Source: Physocladia obscura (lineage: Eukaryota; Chytridiomycota; Chytridiomycetes; Chytridiales; Chytriomycetaceae). Taken from it: a DNA stretch of 38,266 bases. The stretch covers positions 1 to 38,266 of the forward strand of contig JADGJH010000041.1 in NCBI GenBank assembly GCA_027596945.1, written 5' to 3'. The position numbers and the translations under genes were made by a program. The notes below the pieces were generated by a model. The model saw only the letters and a list, made by a program, of their open reading frames with translations. It did no database searches and was not told the origin of the DNA. Below are positions 1 to 10,234 of the stretch, piece after piece; the stretch's first letter is position 1, and the number at the start of each line of letters is the position of its first letter.

Positions 1-169
1 TGCCAATGCACTGACCCTTGGATATACGTAATATGAAGCTCCATGCAATGTACTGCAGTTTTCTAAAGAGCCACTTCAGAACAATTTTGACTATTTGGTA
101 TGCGAAGCGTCTGAATCCACGAACAGAATATTTTGCTGCAATAAACAAAAATAATGAAATTATTATCCC

Positions 170-1210
170 TCAACTATGATAAAATATTGTAATCACAAAA
201 CCTTTTCTCCACTGTGCAAAACGTTTTGATCCACCCTTGAATAAAACAAGAAGTAGAGGCAAGATCCATTTTTCAACCAACAAGAACCACTGCGAGTTGA
301 AAAATTGCGGTTGTGATCCGTGTGCATCTGATGCTAATGCTGTTGATCGTGGCGTGAATTCGTTGTCGCTGTCGTCTTCGACAATTTTGTTTTTTCGTTG
401 TCGTTTTTGAAACAGGTGATTTGGGTTTTTGGAGTCGTAACGAAAAACAATGTATCCGGCGCGACGGAGGTGGGCATATGCTTGATATTGTTCAAGAGAG
501 CAATAGACACAAGTATTGGTGTTCGCATTTTCAGTGTTCAATGTGTGCGCCTGGTTGTCGTCTCGCGGCTCATCAGCTAACAAGACTTTGTAACATTCTT
601 GCAACGACATTGATCCAACGGCGTTCGCATAGACGGCAACATCATCAGTAAACTTGGGATTTGTCGAAACAGGTAGTTCATCTGACGTGAACGATGCGGC
701 GACTACAGCGAGGGACGCGGCTGTGTCAACATGTTTTATTGCGAGCGAGTTGCGTTCGACGAGAAACAGGGCTTCTTCGGGGAGGAGAAGCGTGTCTGAT
801 TTAGAAAACAGCTGGGCGTTTATTTGATTCGAGGGAATAGTGAGTCTTGCGGCGGAGAAGCCGGTGGTTGTAAAGAGAGTACCCAGAGGCCGTGGCACGT
901 GGGTCAAACGGGAAGCTGGATTGAAGATGCCAATGGCAGTTGCTTTTCTGGAAGAGCGATTGACTAGTTACAGCATTGCGCGGTATAGTTTACGAAGGTT
1001 GCCAACTCACGGCTTGAAGAGACGAGGGGAAGCCAACGAGGAGTGAATCGCGTTAAATGTCGAGTCAAGCGGATCATTCTCATCATCATCGGCATTGCTG
1101 TCGCTGTTGTTATTGGTGGTGGGAAGTGCAACGCCGGCAATCAGGGCATCGTCATTATCATTGTCCTCAGCTTCAGGTTCACTGCCACTTTCACTTTCGC
1201 TTAATTCCAT
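170..1210 (-). CDS. SEN54: tRNA-splicing endonuclease subunit Sen54-like
   Basis: Structural subunit of the tRNA intron endonuclease. Exon 1 is 1210-1011, then a 63-nt intron (948-1010, donor GTGAGT, acceptor TTCCAG), then exon 2 from 947. The frame joins as ...LFKP-KATAIGIF.... The N-terminal about 66 residues are very acidic (E/D/S/N-rich). The Sen54 N-domain signature follows at about residues 120-135 (LLLPEEALFLVERNSL) and then an SLQECYKVLL...YQAYAHLRRAGYIVF block, both typical of the family. The reading frame closes at 170, giving 325 aa. The normal C-terminal endonuclease-fold domain is not evident, so the 3' end is doubtful: a possible further intron (GTTTTG near position 195 to TTGCAG at 134) would keep the frame open to the window edge. 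The start ATG at 1210 is the first good one. The family call is confident, the 3' end is not. Confidence 0.8.
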
Positions 1211-1244
1211 TTATCGCAAATATTTTTATACTCGTTTGTTCAAT

Positions 1245-1589
1245 TTAAACAGGACACAAATGCACTGTCAACGCCGACAGGGGATTGGAAAAATGGGGTA
1301 GAAAGCAAAAGGCACTTGTGGCTAAATTATTTGTGTATGGGATATCTGTATTCACAACGCGTGGGCCGTGGCCAAGCACAGCCACCTGTTCTATTACCCG
1401 TATTTCTGGAGACTTGCAGAAAACCACCGAGAATTCCTCAGACGGAAGTCTACGGGTATCTGTAGCAAATAAAGCATCTTGTGTTTTTTGTTTTTTGTTT
1501 TTCGCTGAATTTCTCCTGCGGACCACTTGCCAACCATCATCCATGACTGGTGCTTCGAAGGCAAAGGTGAAAACCGGATCTGCCTCCAC
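1245..1589 (-). CDS. Small hypothetical ORF (doubtful)
   Basis: An open frame of 114 codons starting with ATG at 1589, only 34 bp upstream of the Sen54 start on the same strand. It has a plausible composition (MDDGWQVVRRR near the start, a lysine-rich stretch, then SEEFSVVFCKSPEIRVIEQVAVLG), but I recognise no family. The opposite strand is open too and could be the 5' region of the gene that starts near 1986, including an ATG at 1543 followed by a perfect GTAAGT donor at 1596. Only one of the two readings is likely to be real. Low confidence. Confidence 0.25.
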   Translation of the reverse strand: MEADPVFTFAFEAPVMDDGWQVVRRRNSAKNKKQKTQDALFATDTRRLPSEEFSVVFCKSPEIRVIEQVAVLGHGPRVVNTDIPYTNNLATSAFCFLPHFSNPLSALTVHLCPV

Positions 1590-1599
1590 AACTAAGTAA

Positions 1600-1985
1600 G
1601 TCGTAACGTATCATAGCCAGCTGTATTGTGCGACACTGTCTTTCTCGATCATACCAGACTGATATAAAGACTGTCCAGCACAAAGAAAATCTCTGACTTT
1701 TTAGCAAAGCAAACAAAGACAAATGTCAACAGCCCGGCAACTACAAACGGCAGTGCAGACAATGATAATGGATCTGGTAAAAATTATTTTCTATTGATCT
1801 TCCTTTTCTCTTCCTTTTTTTTTTTTTTGTTTTCCTGAGAGTGATTCATCTGGCACTCTCGAGCACAACCACACAACCAAGCACAAACAAAAAGATGAAT
1901 CAACGGTAAACTTAAAAATAATTCCACAACAGAAATTCCCGAAAACCCATTCAACGAATCCAACGACTACAGCAATAATTCAACC
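1600..1985 (+). other. Possible 5' mini-exons or leader of the CANIN-like gene
   Basis: This stretch holds several splice-like signals on the plus strand: GTAAGT at 1596, TTTTTAG before 1705, a GTAAAA donor after GGATCTG near 1777, a long T-tract ending CCTGAG/AG near 1841, a GTAAAC donor near 1909 and CAG/TACAG acceptors before 1986. The pieces between them are S/T/N-rich and open, but I could not chain them in one consistent frame into the ATG at 1986. They may be leader exons, alternative starts, or affected by a sequence error. Confidence 0.3.
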
Positions 1986-4599
1986 ATGGATATTGACTTG
2001 TCTGTCGAAAGAACAAACAAGCGATTAAAAAGAATTCGCAGAAACAGTCTACCGTTATTCGATCCCACCGACGATAAAGACGATTTTCTCGAAGAAGAAG
2101 ATCTTATGTTGACACCGCCCCCGCCGTCTGCGAAATATAAAACAGGCATATCGCTGTCTTCGTTACCTTCTGTTTCGGCGACTAAATCGGATTCTACTGC
2201 TGGAGACGGCAGTAGCGATAGTAGCGGTGTTGGTGGTGCTGGAAGCAATAGCAATACCAAAAATCTGTTAGTTTATGAAGATGATGACGACGATCTGGAT
2301 CTGATTTTGAACTCATCGTATGATTTTTTGATGGCGGACAAAAAGAGCAAAGCGGGTAACAACGATGCCAGTGATGGTAGTGAAAAGGCACAGAACTCGA
2401 AAAGGTTTGGTAAAATTATTAAATATTTAGTTTGTTTATAAATCATCATATTATAAAGAGTGTCAACTGCAACAACAAGATTATCGCGCAAAACGTCGTC
2501 AGAGCTATTTGATTCCATCATGTCATCTGCTGGTGCAAACCGAGCCGCCAACAAATATTCATTTTCTCTGGAATCTCTTTTACGCGACAAAGAACAGCGA
2601 GAAAAACAACTTGAAGAAACGAAACTTCTTGAGGAAATGATTACTGCTGAGGTGTTAAATCTAGTCTTTATATCAACGGCTTTTTTTTTAACACGGGCAC
2701 AAAACAGAATGCAGATGAAAACTCGACAACTCGCGAATCGGCCGCAACAAAATACCTGGCCAAACTATTGGGTGAAACTGAACATTCCCAAAACTTAGCA
2801 TCAAAATCTACACTAAAAAAGAAGCGCAAGACATTCTCAGAAGACGATATATCTGAGGATAAAGAAGAATCAGATCAAGACGAAATTCCCAATGACGATG
2901 AAAATAGTGATGAATATGATGTTGATGAAGAAGAAATTTTGTATTCTGAGGGAGAAGAAGAACGGCTTGACGCCGAAGCAAAAATGCAATCTGACAAATC
3001 GACACGCAATGCAAATAAACGCATCAAAAACATGGTTATGGAAAGTCTCAAGACTGTGACAATCGATAAAGTTGTCTTGTTTGATGAAGATAAAGTATTT
3101 GCACATAGACAAGATTTCTCGTTTCTATTTCTACCTGCAAGAGGAGATTCGATGGGCCAGATTATTTTTGATGCACTTAATGGAGGTATTTTTTTGTTTG
3201 TTCTATTGGATGAAAAATTGTTATGCCTCACACACACACACACGAAAGACGAAAAATCATGCGAAACGTTTCTGGGATCCGAAACACTAATCAGAGCCAT
3301 CGAAGACGCGAACTGGTACTTCCCAGACGAACTAGCGCTTTGGCTGTTCCAAACAGCATGCCACTCGAAATCTGAATTTAAAGCCACAACAGCTGCCAAG
3401 AGTCTTAACAAATATTTTGAGTATTTCTCGAATCGACAAGGCACCTGGGTTATCACGGACGCCATGTTTCATGCAATTCTTGAGGCTTATGGAGTTGACT
3501 ATGGGTTGTTAATGAAAGCGGAGGATTGTGGTGAAAAGAGTGTTGGTGCTTTTTTGAAGAGCGTTTCACGGGTAAAGGCGATGGAGGGGATGCCGTTTAG
3601 ATGTGTTAAATTCCCGGCTTTTAATTTTGCGCTTTGTGTAGAATTGTATACTTCGTGTCTGGTGAATCGGTAAAAACAAACGGTTATTTTTCTATTTTTT
3701 TATTTATTTAATCTTATTTCAATAGATCAAATCACTACCCACCACAAGCACTGGAAAACGGATTCCTCCTTCTCACAAAACTATCCATGGACCAAAAACT
3801 TGCAACAATAACTGGTGACCTACTTGCCAAATCTGTGTCAAAACTTGGCCGTAAACTCTCTGATGACAATGACAACACGCATACAAGCGAGCCCAACAAA
3901 CAACGCTGTGACTCGACCTCATCCACATCCTCTGCTGTCGCATCCGTTGCATATATTACAAACAGCTTGTACCTGTTCGTCGGTCCTGACCCGAAATGGC
4001 AGCATGTGCTGATCTGCCGGCCGTATTCGGCGCTACTCGGATCCCTGGCGGCACCGTCAGCGGCTGGATGCCCCACGCAACGTGGGATGGGATTTATTGC
4101 GCGTATTCGCAAACAACTTGCATGCATGTGTGTCATTGGTGGTGGCGTTGATGGCGGGTATCGAAAGAACGGAGCCGATTACGCGCTTTCATCATCGACG
4201 TTGACAAGTAATGTGATGCTGATGCAGCGGACTTTTGAGGCTGTAAATAATGTTGTTGCACAGTATACGGTTGAGTCGAGCAAGACTGACTATGCACGGC
4301 TGTCATTGCGAGTGCAAGTACTTGCGGCTGCGATTGGAGGGATCGGAGGAGTACGGGAGAATAAACATGAGGCGAAACGGTTGTGTGGGATTCTGGCCAG
4401 GATGCATGGAAATATCTCAGATATGAATAGCTTGTCCTTGGATCGGACTGAGGTAATGGATTTTTTTAATATTTTTTATTCGTGTTAATATTTTTTCCTT
4501 GTACAGGCCAAGGAACAAATCCATGATTTGAAAACGTGGATTGATTTGAGTTTACCGCCGGAAAGCGCGCAGGCATCCATTACCGCCTATTATAATTAA
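1986..4599 (+). CDS. Acidic protein with CANIN (SLF2/Nse6-like) segment
   Basis: Exons 1986-2404, 2459-2651, 2708-3185, 3249-3669, 3726-4452 and 4507-4599 join in frame to 776 aa. All five introns are 54-63 nt and GT-AG. Residues 1-165 are S/D/E-rich with a basic patch (KRLKRIRR). At about residues 170-204 there is a YSFSLESLLRDKEQREKQLEE block, which resembles the start of the CANIN domain of SLF2/Nse6 proteins that load the Smc5/6 complex. A strongly acidic linker (SEDDISEDKEESDQDE) follows, and then a helical C-terminal half (e.g. IRAIEDANWYFPDELALWLF). Assignment to Smc5/6 loading is from memory of the family and only moderate. The start could lie further upstream (see 1600-1985). A short (CA)n run lies in intron 3. 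Confidence 0.6.
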
Positions 4600-4809
4600 A
4601 TTATATTTCAAAAAACTCTTTTTTTCGCTTTTAAATAAAATAGTTTATTCGAAAAAAAGATTGAATTTGTGCAAATCTTCAAAATTTTCACTGAAATGAT
4701 GAAAAATGATCGTGGCAAAAGAAAAGAAAAGTTTTTTTGAGTATTTAATATTTATTGATGTTGTTAATTTTTTTACAGCTTTTTTTATTTGACGATTGAA
4801 AAAAAAAGT

Positions 4810-5578
4810 CTAAGAATGGTGTGGATTCTGGAGAACAATCAGAATATATTCCTTGTCTGATTTGATTTGATTATTCAGAAATTGCAACTCAACCAGTATC
4901 ACCAAAAAATTACCTGGAGCAACCATGATTTCGTGCTTTTTTGATCGAATTCTGAGAAAGGTCAAGTCATTCTGTTATATAAAAGGAGATGTAAAATGAA
5001 ATTATTAAAAATAAATTAAAATAAAATAAAACAGTATCAGGTGAGAGGTGGAATATAAATTCTTGACAATAATTTATCCGCTCTGGTATCTTAAGAATAC
5101 CATCACACTTTTAACGACGCCACTCTTGAAAATAATAGGGCAAGGTGATCCGTTATGAAATAAACGCACACACCTGGGGATCCAAATCTCTGATAACACT
5201 TCTAGCTTTTGCAGCAAGTTGAGTGATGAGGGCAGCGTGTTGGATAGTTTTATCAGCATCCAAAGTCGTTCTGATTGGAATGCCTTCGAGATTTACAATG
5301 ACGATGCCTTCAACACCCTTGTGGCTAGAGAGACGTTTGATTGTTTCTTCGACTTCAGACTATACAGGAAGTAATTGGGATCAGATACGGAATACAATAC
5401 GGAATATATATAGAGATGGAGTTTTTAAGGAACAGGTTTCGATTGCAGGCAAAACAGCACAAAACGATGCGAAACAATACAACACGAGTTGAGATTGAGC
5501 AAAAGCGTCGGATCGGCAGATCGGAAGTGCAAATACGGACGGTGCTGTGGTTGAACAAAAACCAGGCAAACAAACCAT
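4810..5578 (-). CDS. DYNLRB: Dynein light chain, roadblock/LC7 type
   Basis: Exons 5578-5576 (only the ATG), 5359-5174, 4971-4914 and 4856-4810 join to a 97-aa protein, the usual length of roadblock light chains. Conserved blocks are [49 protein letters not shown] and [10 protein letters not shown]. Roadblock proteins form dimers that bind the dynein intermediate chain in cytoplasmic and ciliary dyneins. Exons 2-4 are certain by homology. The ATG micro-exon is inferred: it is the first ATG upstream, sits in AAAATGG, and is followed at once by a GTTTGT donor. Introns 1 and 2 (216 and 202 nt) are much longer than the local norm; intron 3 is 57 nt. The start lies 26 bp from the divergent FMP25-like start. 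Confidence 0.92.
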
Positions 5579-5604
5579 TTTCTTTTCTTTTTGTGAAGTA
5601 AAAA

Positions 5605-7665
5605 ATGAGACTGCGATTGCTTCCCTTCCACCGCTGCATTACAGGAAAAGCAGGCGCACCGCCACCACCGCAAGCACATCCACAACCATTACGAAATCCA
5701 ATGCATCCGACTCAAGTATACGCGAGAGAAAGTCCGACAGAAAACGCGAGCAGAAATAAAACGAAAAGTTCGGATGGAAATCGGTGGACTCCGTTTCCTT
5801 TGGATTATTCCGTCACCGCGCGTCCGCAAACCGCGCCACACGCCCACCCTGCTTTCGATCCAGTCAAACAGCGCCGCTTGCGTATCTTTGCTTTTATCTC
5901 GGCCTCTTTTGCCACTGCGATCGTGTTGGGTGTTGCCGTCGCAAACGCGGATGCGGATGCGGATTCTCCGCCAATTGATTCTCCTTCAACATCTGCTTCT
6001 TCTTCTTTTCTTTCCTCACCTATTTCTGCAGTTGCTTGGTCGCAAATGCGTCAAGTCTCAAAGGCTCGCGAGCATCTGGCCGTTTGGGTCTGGGGTAGTG
6101 CTACGCGCCAAAGTCAAAGCAGTCAGCAAGCATCTGCAGCCGAAATAACTCCATTTACAAACCTCCCCCTTCGCCACTTTGCAGTTGCAAATAATGCTGC
6201 CGCATTTGCTGCCATCGATATTGCTGGAAATTTGCTGCTCACCATTCCCGATATCTCCCCATCCATCGCCTTCGTTACCCTTGCCAATGCGAATCTCACC
6301 CACGCGTCTTTTGCTCGCAACACTCTTATTGCCGTTTCGAAATCTGGAGTTGTTTTTAAACTCGACTTGCCGAAGCTGAATTCAGAGTTGATAAAAGTTA
6401 ATTCTTCGTCATATGTTGCAAAACCAGCGGGTTGGTTGGATTATATGTCGGGCACATATACTGGACCTGGAATTCTTGTGGATGCATCATCTGCCATTTC
6501 GAAAATTGGATTCGATAAAACTGTGCCGTCATCTGAAAAGTAAGTCAAGTTTTATTTTACTTCCAATTCATTATAATTTTTTTTCTTGCGCAAGCAGAAT
6601 TGTTTCAATTGCAACTGGGGATAATCACTTGCTTGCCCTTTCGGCCTCCGGACGGGTCTATTCAGCTGCACTCAACAATGACGCTGACAAATTCGGTCAA
6701 CTTGGTCTTGGAGAATCTTCCACTATCACTGCAACGCTTTCTCATCTGTTGACTCCAATTACTACTTTGAAATCGATAAAAATTGCTCAAATTGCTGCAG
6801 GGTCTGCATTTAGTCTCGCTAGGTCCGTCGATGGACAAAACGTGTATGCCTGGGGAGACAATCGGTTTGGCCAGCTGGGAACGGCTCGAAAACTAAAAGA
6901 TATCGCGTATTCCAGTAAACCTTTGAAGGTTTCTTTAATTTCATCATCTTCTGAAGATTGGAAATGTAATTGGATTGCAGCCGGCGGCAGTACGGCTGTT
7001 ATGATTGTTGATTCTTTGAATGCAACTGAAGTGTTTTCAGTTGGAATGGGTAATGCTTATTCCTTTTATTTTCTTTTTTATTTTTATTTTATTTTAAAAA
7101 TTTATATTCAGGTCAATGGGGACAACTTGGGATCGGAAACTTTATACATGTTTCAAACAGCCCCTCAAAAATTGCTGCGCTCTCAAACAAGTCAGAGTAC
7201 TCTGAATCAACAAATACCGTTGTGCCTATCCGAATTGCATCCGTCACACTTGGCGCTACGCACGCTGTCGCTGTCATGAATTCCGCAGCACATGCAGGCG
7301 GTGGCAGCAAAGAGTTTGGCAACGATGTATTTGCATGGGGAGCAAATGAGTCTGGCCAGTTAGCACGTGTGGATAGGAAGAAATCAAATTCTGCAGCACC
7401 AGGATGGGTTCAGCCAGTATTTCAGGATAATATTGATAATAATGGTGTTGCTACTGATATTACTGCGGCACCTATTGATACAACAGGAAATGATACTTTA
7501 CATTCACCGCCAAAATGGGATCCGAAAGTTATTGGGAGGTTGCAAACTGCTGCACCAGGAAAAGTTTTAGTGAATGGTGTATGGGGGCCTCGATCTTTGA
7601 TTGTGGAACAGGCTTTTGCTTGCGCTGAAGGCGTGACGGTTTTATATTCGCGAATCGTTGGTTGA
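5605..7665 (+). CDS. FMP25: RCC1-repeat mitochondrial protein, FMP25-like
   Basis: Exons 5605-6539, 6598-7049 and 7112-7665 give 646 aa. The N-terminus is basic and proline-rich, as in a mitochondrial targeting region. A single hydrophobic segment follows at about residues 93-117 (IFAFISASFATAIVLGVAVA), then RCC1-type beta-propeller repeats with the hallmark motifs VYAWGDNRFGQLG, GQWGQLGIGN and VFAWGANESGQL. This order (presequence, membrane anchor, RCC1 propeller) is that of yeast Fmp25, an inner-membrane protein needed for assembly of respiratory complex III. The acceptor of intron 1 could be three bases earlier (CAAG or CAAGCAG), which changes one residue. Start chosen at the first in-frame ATG; the gene is transcribed away from the roadblock gene with almost no spacer. 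Confidence 0.82.
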
Positions 7666-7729
7666 GAGAAAAAAACTGCAACTCTATCAAATTTTCACTT
7701 TTATTTGGTTAATCACTGTCAACGTGACT

Positions 7730-8623
7730 TTAACCGTCAATCTCTTCCAAAATGTTATTATACATATCCGTGATAAGATCAGAAAATTCACAAATGGATC
7801 CATTGCCAGCTTCGCGCACCGGAAGATCTATGACTGATTGATGAATTGATGCAATTTCAGGAAGGTAGGGCGTTGACTTGGTGCTACCAGCGTAAATATT
7901 GATTGTGTTCCAAATTTCGTCGTTGTTGAGACCATTTTCATCTCCGGCAACAGATACTGTTTTTGAAATCTTCCGCCGTCTATAAACGGCGATACCTCCG
8001 ACTGTGATTATAGTAACCAGACATGCACCAATCACAGAGCCAATAAGTGAAGTTGGTAGAATTGCAGATACCGCCGATCCAGCAGTATTGGATTGAGATA
8101 TCGTATTCATTGCAACCGGAGCAATGGCTTGAGTCGGAGTTGTAATAGCAGTTTGAGTTGTTTGCGATGCTTGTGCACTTTCAGTGTAACTGTTTACGGA
8201 TGGCTCAATCAATGCTAATGAAACTGTAACCTCAGCTGCATTAACGACACCTTCTTCGGTAGCAACAAGGCCAGCTGTTGATTCGATTTCGATATTATCA
8301 TCAGTTTGAATAACTCCATTGACGCAAACGGCAGTCCCGTCAGTCAAGAAAACATCTGGATCTGAACAATCAACAACTCCTACATTGAGTTGCTCAAATA
8401 GTGGAAGGGTGAGATTCGCAATAATAGTCGATGCTGAACTGTCTTGAATATAGATTGCAGAATTTCCATCGGAAGACACGTCAAAAAGAGATACGATGTC
8501 ATTGCAGGAATTGTAGTCGGTAGTGTACGTGTTTAGACATTGAACTGTCGTCGATGCGCGCACTCGGATGGCATAGATTAAAAGTGAAAGAGCCAGCAGG
8601 AAATTTAATCTAGCTGTCGACAT
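7730..8623 (-). CDS. Single-pass (type I) membrane protein, unknown function
   Basis: Intronless, 297 aa from the ATG at 8623; 29 codons upstream are open but have no better start. A signal peptide spans about residues 1-24 (LNFLLALSLLIYAIRVRA). The lumenal or extracellular part of about 165 residues has several cysteines and possible N-glycosylation sites, and ends in an S/T/Q-rich stalk. A transmembrane helix lies at about residues 190-213 (LIGSVIGACLVTIITVGG), followed by a YRRRK stop-transfer and an acidic cytoplasmic tail of about 80 residues. The layout suggests a surface sensor or adhesion-type protein, but I recognise no family. It converges on the FMP25-like gene with a 64-bp gap. 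Confidence 0.75.
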   Translation of the reverse strand: MSTARLNFLLALSLLIYAIRVRASTTVQCLNTYTTDYNSCNDIVSLFDVSSDGNSAIYIQDSSASTIIANLTLPLFEQLNVGVVDCSDPDVFLTDGTAVCVNGVIQTDDNIEIESTAGLVATEEGVVNAAEVTVSLALIEPSVNSYTESAQASQTTQTAITTPTQAIAPVAMNTISQSNTAGSAVSAILPTSLIGSVIGACLVTIITVGGIAVYRRRKISKTVSVAGDENGLNNDEIWNTINIYAGSTKSTPYLPEIASIHQSVIDLPVREAGNGSICEFSDLITDMYNNILEEIDG

Positions 8624-9125
8624 TGTGCTGTCTCCCCCCTTGGAAAAACAATAAAATGAGTAGTGTCTTTGAAAAAAGACAAAAAGAAAAATTCTATTTC
8701 GCCGTTTCATATTTTCCTTGCTTTAGACACCAGGGAAAAAACTACCTTTGCGGCATAAGCAGGTCAAGGTCTTTTCAGTGGTTGGCGAAGAAATTGACAG
8801 CATTTTTGCATTCCGTAGTTTATAAAACAAACTGGAATCCTGGTTTAAGGAAGAAGTGGGAAGGAAAATTTTTTTATTGAATGCGACGTGTCTAATCAAG
8901 AAAAAATTTTCATACTGCTTCAAGTATGTGTGCTGTGTTTTATCGAAAACTTCTTTTAATGAATGCTGTTTATGTATGACTGTTTTTTACTAGTTTTATT
9001 TTGGTGTTTCAGCAAATTCATACAAAGTCAAAGATATGTGGCTGTCTCAAGCATGAAAAAATTCCAACAACCAGTAAAACTTTTTCGAAACCAAGATCCA
9101 CTACCACCGACCAAATCAAAAACCA
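8624..9125 (+). other. Intergenic, no supported gene
   Basis: About 500 bp of AT-rich sequence upstream of the membrane-protein gene. Open frames here are short and lack coding character. I see no tRNA-like cloverleaf or repeat. Confidence 0.5.
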
Positions 9126-9296
9126 ATGCCTGCAAACCACGGCATGTCCCACGCAAGTCATATGCATACACATTATGACTCCACAGAAATGAAAGAATCT
9201 GATGAACTAATTCATAGTATCAAGCGAGAAATTCTCTTACAGGCGTCGGAACGCACAGATGCAGTTAAGAGAAATAATCTTATACGACTTCATTAA
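9126..9296 (+). CDS. Small ORF, 56 aa, His-rich N-terminus
   Basis: ATG at 9126 in a good context (AAACCA before it), TAA at 9294-9296. The first about 17 residues are rich in H and M (NHGMSHASHMHTHY), followed by a charged, probably helical part (ESDELIHSIKREILLQASER) and a basic tail. The codon pattern looks protein-like, but there is no recognised family and no splice evidence. It may be a real micro-protein or a last exon of something missed. Confidence 0.35.
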   Translation: MPANHGMSHASHMHTHYDSTEMKESDELIHSIKREILLQASERTDAVKRNNLIRLH

Positions 9297-9637
9297 TTTT
9301 TATTGATATTATAGTTATTTTTTTTTTTTTTCCTTTTTTCAAGAAAATACATGTAATAGAATTGCAATCCTAGTTGAGATTTGCGAGCTTCCAAAATACC
9401 AGACATACGAAAGCAAAACAAAATGGAACTGAAATTGGGCATCTGTTTCAGAACGTTGAATAGACTGAAACAACTGCAAAAAGCAATAATCTGGCTAGGT
9501 CAAGAAACCAGATAAAATTAAATTTTTTTTAATCTCCTCCGACCCAACATAATCCGAAATAATTTTTTGCGATAAAATAACTTCTTGCGATGAAATAACG
9601 GCCAAAGGAGTTACAATACAAACAATGATGATTTAGC

Positions 9638-9896
9638 ATGAAACGAAAGAGGCAACGTAACGAATCCTTCGAAACATTTGACCAAACTACCATGGTAATG
9701 TTACAATTTTGCGTTACTTATTTTCGAATTTTATTCATCATGGTTAAATTTACAGTTTGTTGTCAATGTCAGCATAGAGCTTGTTCTGCAAAGAGAACAG
9801 CGGCATAATGTGAAAGGAGGACTGGAAAGCGCTGAATTAAATTTTGAGATGTGTTGTGATTTCCAATTTTTTCCTCGTCGCTATTGTTGTAATTAG
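9638..9896 (+). CDS. Small two-exon candidate gene, 65 aa
   Basis: Exons 9638-9694 and 9756-9896, with a 61-nt intron that has normal GTAATG...TTTACAG borders and the local intron length. The protein begins MKRKRQRNESFETF and continues through FVVNVSIELVLQREQRHNVKGG, ending at TAG. The in-frame splice supports it; no family is recognised. Confidence 0.33.
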
Positions 9897-9926
9897 TTAT
9901 AAGCATTGGTTCTTAATTTTGCCATC

Positions 9927-10169
9927 ATGTCATGTGAAATACAAAATACCATTGATTTTTTAAAATCTGTTAGCTGTCACAAATTTGATTTTTGCTGTAT
10001 GGAGTATAATCATGAAAGAGAACAGCTGGTTGGAACAAAAATATTTCCAAAGACGTATATCATATTTCGCCGCCTACAGCTGCCTGAAAATATGTACTTG
10101 ATCTACATGCATGGTCTATTGGATCAAACACTGCCTGTTATTCACATGACAAACATTACTTGTTTTTAA
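9927..10169 (+). CDS. Hypothetical ORF, 80 aa (doubtful)
   Basis: ATG at 9927, stop TAA at 10167-10169, convergent with the 3' end of the GGA gene (66 bp apart). It is Cys-, Ile- and Tyr-rich (SCEIQNTIDFLKSV, YIIFRRLQLPENMYLIYMHG). There is no family match, and it could be a chance open frame. Confidence 0.25.
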   Translation: MSCEIQNTIDFLKSVSCHKFDFCCMEYNHEREQLVGTKIFPKTYIIFRRLQLPENMYLIYMHGLLDQTLPVIHMTNITCF

Positions 10170-10234
10170 GCAAAGCGGATGTTGACTTCATTATTTACTG
10201 ATTTTCAAGTTTGTTTTTTTTTCTACTTATTTAT

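Noticed and set aside
3228..3243. (CA)n run as a possible repeat element
   Set aside because: A simple microsatellite of about eight units inside a 63-nt intron.
2875..3465. 196-codon minus-strand frame
   Set aside because: Antisense of exons 3 and 4 of the CANIN-like gene; its S-rich composition mirrors the acidic codons of the sense strand.
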